DNA of 64,000 bases from positions 6,982,634 to 7,046,633 of the forward strand of contig JAPTYO010000010.1 of NCBI GenBank assembly GCA_036873135.1, in the 5' to 3' direction. The first letter of the stretch is position 1. Each line of letters opens with the position of its first letter. A program made the translations under genes and the position numbers. The notes under the pieces were generated by a model, which was not told the DNA's origin, searched no databases, and was given only the letters and a program-made list of their open reading frames with translations. Below are positions 12,381 to 23,839 of the stretch, piece by piece. Source of the stretch: Clarkia xantiana subsp. parviflora. Its lineage: Eukaryota; Streptophyta; Magnoliopsida; Myrtales; Onagraceae.

Positions 12381-12607
12381 AACATTTCCATTACAAATTT
12401 ATATTCATTAGGTGTTGTATTGTCTTCGTGTGGCGCCGTGGTGAATTATTAGATATTTTAATTATTAAAATAATATTTTATAAATAAAAATATACTAATT
12501 CAAATTGCAGATTTTCTCGAATCAGTAATTTCCATCAGAAGACATTGATTTTCGGGGTGATTGATAGGTGCCGTAAAGCCATAGTAGGAGGCAGTGGATC
12601 TTCTTTA

Positions 12608-13025
12608 GAGCGTTCACAGTGGTTTTACATAAATTATATTCTTTAAAGTTGTCACGTAGACATTTATGTACACTTTAAGTAATACGTAAATTTAAGACAC
12701 ACGTAAAAAATATTTTCTCTGCAATCGTATTACTTAAACATATTCCTTAAATATATTTTATTATTAAATTTTCCAACAACCACCAATAAGATATTAGCAT
12801 TAATTATAAAATGAATTAATTTATAATAAAAAAATTGGTTACGTAATACATAGTGTATTACTTAAATTTAAGGAATGCTTTATGTAAAAACATAAATTTA
12901 CGTGCGGGTCCCATCTTTAAGGAATACTATGTAAAACCACTGTAGATAGTTTTTGTTGATTTATTTAAATAAACATGTAGGACCCACGTTTACGTAATCT
13001 TTACGTAATACCATTGTGAATGCTC
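12608..13025. mobile_element. PIF/Harbinger-type MITE
   Basis: The 418-bp element starts GAGCGTTCACAGTGG and ends CCATTGTGAATGCTC, flanked by TTA on both sides (12605-12607 and 13026-13028). The interior is AT-rich with repeated ACGTAA motifs and no coding capacity. Confidence 0.8.
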
Positions 13026-13174
13026 TTAGGTACTTGAGTATCTCTGAGTGAGTAAAAATAGAACGATATGAGAAAGGATTATGAATTTCTTCGTATACAT
13101 ACATACATACATCTTTATACCAATATAAAATGTGAGAGTTGTTCTCACCCTAAAAGGCACTTCTTGAACATTTT

Positions 13175-13187
13175 TATTTTATTTTAT

Positions 13188-13218
<31 letters not shown>

Positions 13219-13290
13219 TATATTTAGTTTTCATATTTTTTATTTTATTATATATATATATATATATATACGTGTTATATTTAGTTCCCA
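13175..13290. repeat. TA microsatellites, duplicated
   Basis: Two TA tracts are each followed by TTATATTTAGTT and each preceded by TTTATTTTATTA, so the microsatellite and its flank were duplicated together. Confidence 0.7.
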
Positions 13291-13312
13291 TATTTTTATA
13301 AAATTGGCGATT

Positions 13313-14240
13313 TAGTCTTTTAATCTTTGAGACTCATCTATTTATCTTTATTATTACTAAAAAAAACAATTTAGTTACATTTTGTTATTTTTAGTTTTTT
13401 AGGTCGCTTAATTGGTAGGTCACCGTATTTATTATTATTAATTTCTCCATCAAATATACTTATCAATCAGAGTCAACATGCATTCAATATGTGCAAATGT
13501 AAGGTAGGTGCATTTTTCCATTCACTATATCACCGATTTGAGGAAGTTCCGCTTGTTGACATTTTTGTATCAAATAAATTAGTCACTTGCTAACTCATAT
13601 AACATATCAAATATGGATCAAACGTGGTTCTTGAAGTTTGACTTTACATATAACATGTTACTCAATGTTTAATACTTAATGACTCGAACTACCGATTTAG
13701 TTCTTGCGTCTGTAAATTCAATCATATTTGGTATCTCCTAATTGATAGTTGAATAAATAGTTAAGTTGAATTCAAGTATAAACTTTAGACATTAGTGTTT
13801 TAAAAAAATTGATGATTTAGTCCCTACAATATTTGAGTATTACTAAATATTTCATTAGATAAATTGCATTAACTTTTTTGTTAAGGTCGCTTAACTGACA
13901 TGTTACATTAATTATCATTAACTTATTAATAAAATATACCTATAAATTTGAGCCACCCATAAAGTATGATATGTACTCAACTCATGCAAACTTCGAGTAC
14001 ACGTCAGATTTTTTTGTATCACATAGATCAGTCACTTTTCAAATCATATCAAATGTCAAAATATGGGTCAACCACGGTTCTTGAATTTTGATCTTTTACA
14101 GATAACCTGGTACTCATTGTCCAACATTTAGGGTCTCGAATCATTAAGTTAGTTATTCCGTCTGTCAATTAAATCAAATTGTAACCTAATTAGTAGTTAA
14201 ATAATTAATTGACATATCAAGTATAAACTTTAGATTTTAA
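13313..14240. repeat. Diverged tandem duplication, units of about 450 bp
   Basis: The two halves share ordered blocks: AGGTCGCTTAA (13403 and 13884), GGTTCTTGAA (13628 and 14078) and CAAGTATAAACTTTAGA (13773 and 14219). They are diverged and without coding capacity; an ancient noncoding repeat or retroelement remnant. Confidence 0.65.
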
Positions 14241-14710
14241 TGAATTGAAATTTCCTTTAGCTTCCCGTTGGCCAAATTTTTTTTTTTTTTTTCCTTTAGC
14301 GTTAAATCAATTTTTGTTGGTATTATGATATAAAATTGCATGAAAAGTGTATAGTTACGTTTGCATAGGTCAAACTGCTCCACCGATGACTCTAAGTGGC
14401 TAATTATGGGCTTACATTCTTCACTCCTCAAGTTGATAAATTAGATACAACTTTGTCATTAATAACTCAAGTCATGCTCAATCCAACTCATTATTAGTTA
14501 TAACAGTAAATTAGTATCGTAATTTAAAACAATAGTTAATTTTTTTACTTAATTATCTTCTTCTATTTTTCTTGTTTTGAATTACTTTGTGTCGTCCTTT
14601 TCGATCACAGATTCATTTCTCGCAACCCTAAACTTGGCCATGTATTAACTACATATTAAAATATTAGAAAACTGAAGATAAATTATGTATTTTGAAATTT
14701 AGACGATTGA

Positions 14711-14740
14711 TACGCGTGCAACGCACACGTTAATAACTAG
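14711..14740 (+). mobile_element. Helitron 3' terminus
   Basis: GTGCAACGCAC forms a short hairpin, followed about 12 bases later by AACTAG and then T. This matches the common plant Helitron 3' end. The 5' end was not located; the preceding 14241-14710 has no supported gene. Confidence 0.55.
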
Positions 14741-14869
14741 TATATATAAAACTGAAGAACGATTATTTGGTTTTTTTTTTTAATTTTAGTTTCTCAAGAA
14801 AATAAGTAATAATAAATATATTTTTTAATTAAGAAACTATCAACTCTGCAATATTTTTATTAAAAAAAA

Positions 14870-15578
14870 GGAAGAACTAAAAAAATTGTGCAAGATTTAG
14901 CCAATGTTAAAATCTAGTGTCAGGAGTTTCAAATGTTAACTAGAGTGTCCAATGTTTCGATTTTGTTGAAATTTGGTGTCTGTGTCCAAATTTGCTGTTA
15001 AAAGTAACATAATAGTGTCATGTGCTTGTCACGTGTGGCGATTAAAAATTAAAATCCAAAACAGCCCCTCACATGCCATAAGGAAATGTTGAAAATACCC
15101 CTACCAGGATCGACTCTCTCCCCTCGTCGAAACCCGCTCAAGTCCGCCGACCACCATTCAAGCCCACCGGTAACCACCAATCGAGGTTGGACGGTACCGG
15201 TGGGCTTGGATGGTGGCCTGGCCGGTGGCCTTGTGAGGGTTCCTGCGGCCTCGAGCGGTACCAGCCTTATGTGTTGGCTGAATTTTTTTTGCGGACGCCG
15301 GATCCGGGGTGGCGGTCGCCGGAGCCAGGGTTGTTGTAATTTGACTTCAGGGGTAATTCGTCATTTCACACTACCTCAAATAATGTAGTAAATTAAACAA
15401 AATATTAAAAGGGAAAAAATGTCATTTCACCTCATTCCGTCAAATTTAACTGCAATTTTGAATATAAAACCAAATTTCAACAATATTGAAACCTTGTACA
15501 CTCCAGTTTAACATTTAAAACTTCAAACACCTGATTTTAACATTTGGCAAACCTTAGACAGTTTTTTAGTTCTTAACC
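14870..15578. mobile_element. Foldback MULE-like element, copy 1
   Basis: The 709-bp element has ends GGAAGAACTAAAAA and TTTTTAGTTCTTAACC. It is flanked by a 10-base TTAAAAAAAA duplication (14860-14869 and 15579-15588). The arms repeat inversely for at least 200 bp. The GC-rich centre (15110-15330) contains CACCGGTAACC and GGTACCGGTGGG blocks. Arm phrases such as CCCCTCACATGCC and GTCATTTCAC also occur in the other family members. Confidence 0.75.
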
Positions 15579-15914
15579 TTAAAAAAAAAACTTCAATTCT
15601 CACACTAAATTTGCTCCAATCTTTGGGTTTGTGACCAAGAAAATAGAATATTTGAAAATGTGAGATGTCAAAATATAATTGAATATATAATGTTGTGTAT
15701 TCCAATCTTTGAGTTTTAAAGGTGTTACTAAAAAAAGAGAAAATTTAGAAAATGTGAGGTGTCAAAATCTAATTGAATATTATTCTTAAAAGGGTCACTT
15801 ACTTCAAAATTCAATTAGATATATATAGCCATGTATCCTTCTTTTAATTAGGTTGATGTTGAACTCATTAATCTATTACCACTCACTCTCTAGTCTCTCC
15901 TAGCTAGGTAGCAT
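15579..15914 (+). promoter_or_regulatory. Upstream region of the BKI1-like gene
   Basis: AT-rich 336-bp interval between the foldback element and the start codon. A TATATATAG sequence near 15820 lies about 95 bases before the ATG and is the best TATA-box candidate. Confidence 0.45.
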
Positions 15915-17607
15915 ATGGAGAAGCAGCAAGAGTTCTCCTTCGATATTGTCTCTCTGCACTCAAACACTAATCCAGCTGCGTCGGCTTCACCACACACAAC
16001 TTCATCTTCATCTTCTTCAGATCGTGACCCAAAATCATCATCGTCTGCAATAATCGACCTTTCTCCTGCAGATGAGATATTCTTCCATGGCCACTTGCTC
16101 CCTCTCCACCTCCTCTCTCACTTCTCTCTCCTCCCCTCTTCTCGCTCCTCCTTTTCTTCTCTCCACGACGATGATGACACCTTCACCCTCCCCTCCGACC
16201 ACCATTATTTACCGTCCGCCGCCACTCCCAACACTTCTGCTGGGGACCAGAAAAGTAATTAAGCAACGATGATGATTTATTACGATTTTTAATGATTTAT
16301 TTTTAAGTTTTTAGTGAAAATCCTTTACAAATTTAGTAACGATTTTTCTTCATAATTTTAAATATTTCTAGCGAGTTTTTTGTTTATATGTATAAATATA
16401 TATCTCATAAACAACTAAATTTCTTGTAGTGAACAACGCAGGCCCACGACAGTCCGGAGCCTTCTCGATGTTTGGCTTATCACGACAGAGAAGAGTTCAC
16501 GGAGTGGTCATCGACGAAAAAGAAACTGGGCAGAAAAGAAGAAGCTCGAAGCTCGAGGTGAGAAATATGAAAATACGGTTTAGAGTATGGTTAAACGGTT
16601 GAAATAGACATACTCCATCTTGGGTCACGAGTTCTACACCATACAATTGAGCTTTATATAAGCAGGTGGGCTACCTACTCCTATCAACAATTGATTTTAG
16701 GATAGCACCTCACTTGCATATATGACTGCTCTCTACTAGCACATTAGACTTGGTTCGGCTCAATGTGGATTCTAACATGGTATCAGAGCCCGGAGGCTGG
16801 ATTACAATAGAACAGTATATAAGCAAGTAGACCACCTCCTCCTATCACTAATTGGTTTTAGGATGAAACCCCATTTTCATATATGGCTCTGCCCAATGTG
16901 GATTCTAACAAATAGTATATGTTGTAAACTTTCATCCACAAGTTTGAACTTATAAAAAAAGTTGATTAAGACATACAATTTATTTCCTAACAGTGGTATC
17001 AAAGTCGATGGTTCGAATCCAGAGAATAGCATTAATTAATTAAGATGTTAAAAAGGAGTATAAATGAAGTAGAAATAAGTTGACACCTACCATAAAAAAT
17101 AGTTCATATTCAATAATTTTATAACTGATTTTTTTAAAAGTAAATCCCATTAGAAATGGTTATAAATTCTAAGGCCGGGATTATATTTTTAGAAAAAAAA
17201 AATTCATTTACAGATTGCTTATTATTTTCTTGTAGTGTGCTGTGAAGAGATGCATGAGGATGATGATGAACCCTAGTTTCTTGTTCAGAGGAAGGAGAAG
17301 AAGACGAGACATCGAGTTCAGTCCTCAAAACGATTCGTTTTCGAGAAACTCGAGCAGGCGAAGCTTTAAGTTGTTGACACGGAGGCGAACGTCGTCGTAC
17401 TACTCTGCACCGACATCCGGTATGACATCTCCGACTAACAGTGGCCTTCTTGTCGGACGACCACTCCTTCCATCTTCGGACAGTACGGTGGAGGAGTTGC
17501 AGGCGGCTGTTCAAGCTGCGATTGTGTACTGCAAAAGGTCCATTGAAGTTGATGACAAAGAAGAAGAAGAAGATGAAAACGTAGGAACAATAAAAAGTGG
17601 TTTATAG
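15915..17607 (+). CDS. BKI1: BRI1 kinase inhibitor 1-like protein (three exons)
   Basis: BKI1 is a plasma-membrane protein that holds the brassinosteroid receptor BRI1 inactive until it is phosphorylated and released. Exons 15915-16254, 16430-16557 and 17236-17607 join in frame to 279 residues. Family features appear in order: DLSPADEIFFHGHLLPLHLL at 48-67, a Ser-rich N-terminus, a basic patch with adjacent tyrosines (RRRTSSYYSAP, 205-215) like the membrane-binding motif whose Tyr is phosphorylated in Arabidopsis, SPTNSG after it, and the C-terminal helix DSTVEELQAAVQAAI that contacts BRI1. The Arabidopsis protein is somewhat longer (337 residues, from memory). Intron 2 carries a TRIM. MAKR proteins are relatives, but the C-terminal helix favours BKI1. 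Confidence 0.88.
16600..16910 (+). mobile_element. TRIM retrotransposon in BKI1-like intron 2
   Basis: Two direct repeats each contain TATATAAGCA, an ACCTCCTCCTATCA-type block and end CAATGTGGATTCTAACA, at 16777 and 16910. The first is followed at once by TGGTATCAGAGCC, a primer-binding site for initiator Met tRNA. The second repeat is truncated at its 5' side. No coding sequence. A further TGGTATCAAAG at about 16993 marks another LTR remnant in the same intron. Confidence 0.7.
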
Positions 17608-18121
17608 TAATTTATGCATGGTGAAATGAAATCATTTGCAGCTGAATATCTCAGTGTTTCTCCATTTTCTTATTTTATTTTTCCATTGAGAAATATAATG
17701 GATAGTGTGTACTTATATAATCTTGTAAGAGAATATTTACACTTACTTTTATTAATTTTTTTTTCTTGCATAATGGTCTTGACTGGACCCATATCAGGAG
17801 AGCAGTAGCATGCTTACTATATATTTAGACTAATTTCGCACCGGATCATCCCGTATGTGGTAAGTTCATGGCCATAAATATCTTCCTATTCTCATGGTTA
17901 TTGGCGGAGATTGGACCCCTGACCACTGCTTATGAAGCATTAAACTGTTACACTATATTACATGGTTTACCTTATTAAAAATTGAACTCATATTATTAAT
18001 CAATTAGGGTTGAACTAATTTGCAATCGACTGTAAATGCAATTACATTTGCAGCTGTTACATCAGGATATGTGTAATGCCTGAAAATTGATTAAGCTTCT
18101 CCTTTTTGAAATCTAATACAT
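17608..18121. other. BKI1-like 3' flank, nothing supported
   Basis: AT-rich interval between the stop codon and the downstream TRIM. It probably includes the 3'UTR. Confidence 0.45.
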
Positions 18122-18486
18122 TGCCATGGTATATACTACCACATCGGTTGAATATCCAACTAATGTGGTGTATATAAGCTAAATTATCCCACGTAACAGG
18201 TTGGCTTGTAACAATTGGTATCAGAGCCAGACTTTGGAGTGGTGGCGTGGAAAATCCAACCGTAATCGTGAACAATAAGGACTCGTAGTGGTGGACTGGT
18301 GTCTCACGGAGTGGTGGCACGAAAAAAGCCAGCCGTGACCGACGAGGACGTTGGTCTCCTTAAGGAAGAACGAATGTCATGGTCTATACTACCACATCGA
18401 TTGGTATCCAACTAATGTGGTGTATATAAGCCAAATGAATCCTCCCACATTCATTGAGTTAAACTCTTCCATTTAGTTTGTAATTA
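18122..18486 (+). mobile_element. TRIM retrotransposon with two short LTRs
   Basis: LTR 1 (18122-18213, 92 bp) starts TGCCATGGTATATACTACC and ends TGTAACA. It is followed by the Met-tRNA primer site TTGGTATCAGAGCC at 18215. LTR 2 starts TGTCATGGTCTATACTACC at 18375, after the purine-rich TTAAGGAAGAACGAA. The internal region is about 160 bp and noncoding. LTR 2 ends near 18486. Confidence 0.82.
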
Positions 18487-18489
18487 CCC

Positions 18490-18536
18490 CATAGTTAGAT
18501 ATCCAACCGATATGGTAGTATTGGCCATGACATATA
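18490..18536 (-). repeat. Inverted fragment of the TRIM LTR
   Basis: Read on the minus strand this begins TGTCATGGCCAATACTACC and continues ATATCGGTTGGATATC, matching the first 45 bases of the neighbouring LTRs. It sits in opposite orientation directly beside LTR 2. Confidence 0.7.
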
Positions 18537-19297
18537 GTCTCTCCCATATTCTAACAGTTGGTAAATTCGACTACATTTCCCTACATTTTAGTCAAACCTA
18601 ATTAATTAACCGGTTAAAACAATTCACACCATTTTGATTTTCCACCGATTTTGATTTTTTTGTTCACTAAGCTTCAATAATTCATTTTTCACCCCAAAAG
18701 AGTTGCAATTTGAAAATGGGCCTAAAGAGACTTGTAACGGCCCACTAGTAACCTCAATAAGAAATGCATATACCCCCGGTTTATTGCTCCCAGGCCAAGA
18801 CTGTAACGACTAACGATCCCGAAAATGGCGGGAGTGGTCCGGCCACTTTTCACGATCTTGTGGCCGAATATTCTGATCAGAACAATTCTGATCTCTCTTC
18901 TGCTCTCTAATCCGCCAATTGAATCTCCATTTGATTTCTGTTGTCCATCCAAATTGGCCTGCATTTCTTCAATGTTATGCCCTTTGCAGCTGCATGCATT
19001 GCTTGCGAATCGACGTCGTTATGCTATCGGTCTGATTTGAGTACAACTGTGGTGTTCGTTAAGGTATCGATTTGATTGGAGCACAGGTAATTTTGGGAGG
19101 GATTCATTGGTTCCCGCCAATCTCTCTTCCACGATTTCTTGATGATTATAATTTTGGGAGGGATTCATTGGTGCATTTGGAAATAGGTTCTTCATTTATT
19201 GAATTCTGATCGATTCGTTAGATGGTTAATCGAGTAAATCTTTCCTGATTTGAGGGATATTGAATTTGATTCATTGAGAAATCAGAATTAGGTTAAA
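18537..19297 (+). promoter_or_regulatory. Upstream region and probable 5'UTR of the lipin gene
   Basis: No separate gene is supported. The segment TTTTGGGAGGGATTCATTGGT occurs twice (about 19092 and 19151), a small direct duplication in the leader. A 5'UTR intron is possible. The exact transcription start is not visible. Confidence 0.4.
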
Positions 19298-22200
19298 ATG
19301 AACGCTGTGGGGAGGCTAGGGAGCTACCTTAGCAGGGGCATGTACACTGTCTCTGCCCCGTTTCACCCATTTGGTGGGGCTGTGGATATCGTTGTTGTAG
19401 AACAACCTGACGGTAGCTTCAGATCGTCTCCTTGGTACGTAAGGTTTGGGAAGTTTCAAGGGGTTTTGAAGTCTAAAGAGAAGATTGTGAAGATAATGGT
19501 TAATGGGGTCGAAGCTGAATTATTCATGCATCTGAATAATTGTGGCCAATCCTACTTCTCGAAGGAGGCAGATGATGATGAATACGCCAAATATGGGGAT
19601 GACGTTGTGATTCGCCCATCTTTGTTTTTTGAACAGATGAAGATCCATCATGATCGAAGGAGAGGGATTAAGTCGAAAAGTTGTGATTTTGGTAATTCGC
19701 CGGCCAATTTTGGAAGGTATAATTCGTTGGACTCTGCTGAGATTGCAGCTCAGCTGTTAGAGGTGCAATGGTCGACGAGTCTCGCCTCTAAGGGCTGCAA
19801 GGATAAATCAGAAGTTTCACATTTTTCTGCTCCTTGTAGCCCGAGAGGCAGTAATGCCGATAGAGATATGTTGGATATTGATGATCTTGTTGATGAAAGT
19901 TACTATAAAGGGTCTGAAGATCGACTTCCATTAAGTTCGAGATGCAGTGATGATGCTGACGTGGCTTCTGGACTTTCAGATGGTTCAGATGATGATGGTG
20001 ATCAGGTTCCTCAACAATCCAGAAAAATTCTGAAACCCATCAATGGTGAGAGGAAACAGAATAATGATACTGGAAAGGTTAAGTTTGTGATGGAGCCACC
20101 ACCACCTAAGCTCGACAATCTCAGCCAATCAGTGGACTCAAACCCTAAACCACTTAATCTACCATTGCCTAAGAATGGCACAAAAAGTAGTAACAAGTCC
20201 TGTGCAGCAAAGGGAAGCCCAATAGTGCAGGATCAGTCTAATTATGAAGGTAAGAACTTCAAGAGACAGCCAGAAAAGGTCCTTGCCTTCTGAGAATCTC
20301 AATTTTCATACTATAATTGGATGATTTGCATAATGTTCATGTTTTTAGCTTCAACTCTTTGTTCGGATTTTAAAAGATGTGTACTGAACAATATGAGAGT
20401 GAATTTCAGGAAATTTTTACAGCTCTGAAGAAGAAGAAGCTCACTTGCTGAATCGAGAAGAAACCAAAAAGATGCTCAAGGTGCTGACTCCATCATCTGA
20501 ACAGGTAGCATCTTTAGATTTGAAGGAAGGAAGCAACACTGTAACATTCACATTCAGCACTTCCATGTTGGGCGATCAGCAGGTCATTATCCCATGGCCT
20601 TAAACTTCACAAAACCACTTAATTTATTGTGTTTTTCATTTCATGCGCAAGAAAGGATTTTCCTTCGTTTCGGGAAATTACAATACTTCTTGTAACACAT
20701 CAGGTTGATGCTCGCATATATCTTTGGAAATGGGACAACAAAATTATTGTCTCGGATGTTGATGGGACCATTACAAAGTAAGAGCAATGAAATCTGCAGT
20801 TCCCTTTCTTGTTCTGTGAACATGACTAATATATGCTGCAATGTATGACACTTGATTGGGTTTCTTCTGATCCTTTCCGGTAACAGATCTGATGTTTTAG
20901 GACAGTGCATGCCTCTGGTTGGGATAGATTGGTCTCAAGCGGGTGTTGCACGGCTTTTTTCTGCAATCAGGGTTTGTATCTTCCTCTCCCTTGCTGTTTG
21001 AATCAGTGTTATCAGAACCGGACCGGACCGGAGGTCCGACCGTTTCGGACCGGGAATCGGACCCACAACCGGTCCGGTCTGATTAAAAGACCGGCAAGGA
21101 GGCGAACCCGGTTTTCCGTACCGGTTTTCAGAGAACCGGCCGGCTTTAGTCGAACCGGACGGTTCTCCGGCCCACCGGTTTAGGGTTTTGGACTTTCAGA
21201 CCTCGATGAGATTTGCCGCCGTCGTTGCTCCGATGAGATTGGCCACCGTCGTTGCTTCGATTTGGACTTTTAGACCATCCTCGTGTAAGTTTCCTGCGAT
21301 AAGGACTCAATTTTTGAAGTAGTGGGCGGGGGACTAGTAGAAAAGGGAAGGGGTGATGGCTCGGAGGTTTTTCATCTGTGAGATGGAGGGGAGAGAAGGG
21401 GGGATTGGGAGGACAGAGAAGGGGGATTGGGAGGTAGTGGAAGTTGATGGAGGGGTAGGTAGCAGGGAGGTCTGGCGGTAGTGGAGATATTAGGTTGATG
21501 GGTCTGGGTGTGGATGAGTTTACCGGGAATGGGATTGGGAGGGGAGAGAAGGGGGATTGGGAGGAGAGAGGAGGGGGGTTTGGGAGGAGAGAGAAGGAGG
21601 GTGAGAATGGAATTCAGAAGCGAGGAAGGGGAGTTTGGGAGGAGGGGTGAGAATTAGAGAGGAATAAAAAGAGAGTTTATTGAAGGACTGGACCGGGTTC
21701 GAACCGGGTTCGAACCGGCAAACCGGGAACCGGCACCTTTGCCGGTTCGGTGTCCGGTCCGGTTCTGATAACACTGGTTTGAATATACTTACCGGACAAT
21801 GATATCTATAAAATTAACTGTGCTTCATCCTTATGTTCCAAATTTGTTATCTTGAAAACATTCGTGTCCTTCATATGCTAAGTGGTTTCCTTTAATCTTC
21901 TCTTATTCTAGGAAAATGGTTATAGATTGCTTTTCCTTAGCGCTCGATCAATTTCTCAGGCTTCAATCACAAGACAATTTCTGCTAAACCTTAAGCAGGT
22001 AAATATATGAGCAGATTTTATTCATTGACGGTCAAGTTTAAATTTTGATCTATATAGACCCTCAAGTCCTATTTGTCTTCACCCGCAAGTTATCTATGTC
22101 TCTGCAATTGCAGGATGGATTGCCTTTACCAGATGGACCGGTTGTGATTTCACCTGACGGCCTTTTCCCTTCATTATACCGAGAAGGTATTATATCATCC

Positions 22201-22893
22201 GATAGACTGATACGATAACATCATAACCTCTTTAATTTAACTTTCTTAGCTTAATTTGGGTTGTGATATTTTCACTTTTTTCGTGCAGTTATAAAAAGGG
22301 TTCCACATGAATTCAAGATAGCTTGCTTAGAGGTCAGTTCCAACTCCTCAATAAGCATTAAGGTTCTTTTTGTTAGTACTGTTTATATGGCCATGTTTTT
22401 TTTTTTTTTTTTTTTCAGGATATCAAAGCATTGTTTCCTTCTGAGTGCAATCCATTCTATGCGGGTTTTGGAAACAGAGACACCGACGAGATCAGTTACC
22501 TCAAAGTTGGAATACCGAAAGGAAAGATTTTTATTATCAACCCGAAGGTAAATCAAGAACTATTTTTGGCTCTTGAGACACTTGACAAAAAAACATTACT
22601 TGCGAAACAAGCAACTGTATAATTGTCTGCTTTATTTTTGAAGGGGGAGGTTGTTGTGAACAGACACGTTCATGCAAAATCTTATACTTCAATTCATACT
22701 CTCGTGAACGACATGTTTCCCCCCATTGCATCATCCGAACATGAGCAGGTTTTTCTTCTCTGCTCCATTTTTGAACACAAAAACACCGTCTAAGATTGAA
22801 ATTTTTGCCATCGATATAATAAAAGTTCCATGGTGGTGACAGGAGGATTTCAATTCATGGAACTTCTGGAAACTTCCACCTCCGACTTTGTGA
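19298..22893 (+). CDS. PAH2: Lipin-type phosphatidate phosphatase, PAH2-like (ten exons)
   Basis: PAH enzymes dephosphorylate phosphatidic acid to diacylglycerol at the ER. Exons 19298-20249, 20410-20582, 20704-20777, 20887-20971, 21912-21998, 22114-22186, 22289-22332, 22419-22547, 22644-22748 and 22843-22893 give 590 residues in frame. The N-LIP domain (1-105) starts [14 protein letters not shown] and contains [15 protein letters not shown]. The C-LIP domain has the catalytic DVDGT at 393-397, then [52 protein letters not shown] and the terminal WNFWKLPPP. Arabidopsis PAH1 and PAH2 are about 900-930 residues; the segment missing here is their middle domain. Both catalytic Asp residues are present, so activity is plausible. 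Assignment to PAH2 rather than PAH1 rests on the neighbouring BKI1-like gene and is tentative. Confidence 0.88.
21004..21776. mobile_element. hAT-type MITE in lipin intron 4
   Basis: The termini CAGTGTTATCAGAACCGG and CCGGTTCTGATAACACTG are perfect inverted repeats. They are flanked by identical 8-bp duplications GTTTGAAT (20996-21003 and 21777-21784), the size hAT transposases make. Both ends are dense in ACCGG/CCGGT. The interior is a G-rich (GGGATTGGGAGG)-like region with no transposase. It accounts for most of the 940-bp intron. Confidence 0.92.
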
Positions 22894-23839
22894 AGATGTC
22901 TCATTCCCCCTCGTAGATAGAATTTCCTTGCATGACAAGCAACAGCTCAGTCTTGCCCTTGCTTGTAATAAGGTGCCACTTCTAGGTGATTTTTTGATCT
23001 CATCATCTGTGTATATCAAGAAGAAGAAGAAGAAATTGATAATATTTGACGGACATTCGAACCTCAGCTTCGCTTGGCATTAAGGTAAGAACATTTGCTT
23101 TGATTAATAACCCGTGTAAAGTAATTTTAGTGTTCATTAATTGTCAATTCTAACATTTGCAGGACTTATTTCACAGCAATGGCAGTGGTGAAAGTGTTCT
23201 TTACTATTTGCAGTCTAGTAGGAGAAAGATTCCTTCGATTGCTTGTTTACCACGCTGTAGCTTTTTATTTGCCATAGTTAGGACAGAGATATTATTGCAT
23301 AGTTGTTTCAAGATGATTGAGGTTCCAAGTTTTTATTAAGTGATAATTACCTCTTTGCTCACTTCACTTATATTTGCCCATGTAATTTTTTTTTCTTTCA
23401 AAACTTGTGTTATTTGGTTACTTATGTTTCAAATTTTTTTTTTTTTTTTTTTAACTGGACTAATATTTGGTTCGGCTTGATTATTTAAAATTGGCTCGTA
23501 ACATTCTGAAACTAAATAATCAAACACGCTATTAATCATTGTTCGATCTTACTCTTAAAGACAGACAACTTTATTACAGTACAGGTACAATACAAAACAC
23601 CACATCTTCTAACAGAAAAGGGGGCAACTACAACAAGTAGTATACTAGTTACCTAGTAGTTTTACAGAAAGACCTTGAAGTCTAGGTCTTTATCACAAAA
23701 GTCCACAAACTCCACAGTCGGGTGACATTTATTCCCTAATAATTTCCCGACCAAGTTTTCTGGGAAATATATAGAAGTAAGCCAGACACCGTTTAGAACT
23801 ATTTAGCTAGTAATAACTACTTACAGTTAATAATAATAA
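22894..23839. other. Convergent intergenic region
   Basis: Lies between the 3' ends of the lipin gene (plus) and the EF-hand gene (minus), so it should hold both 3'UTRs. It contains T-runs near 23435 and no supported coding region. Confidence 0.5.
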
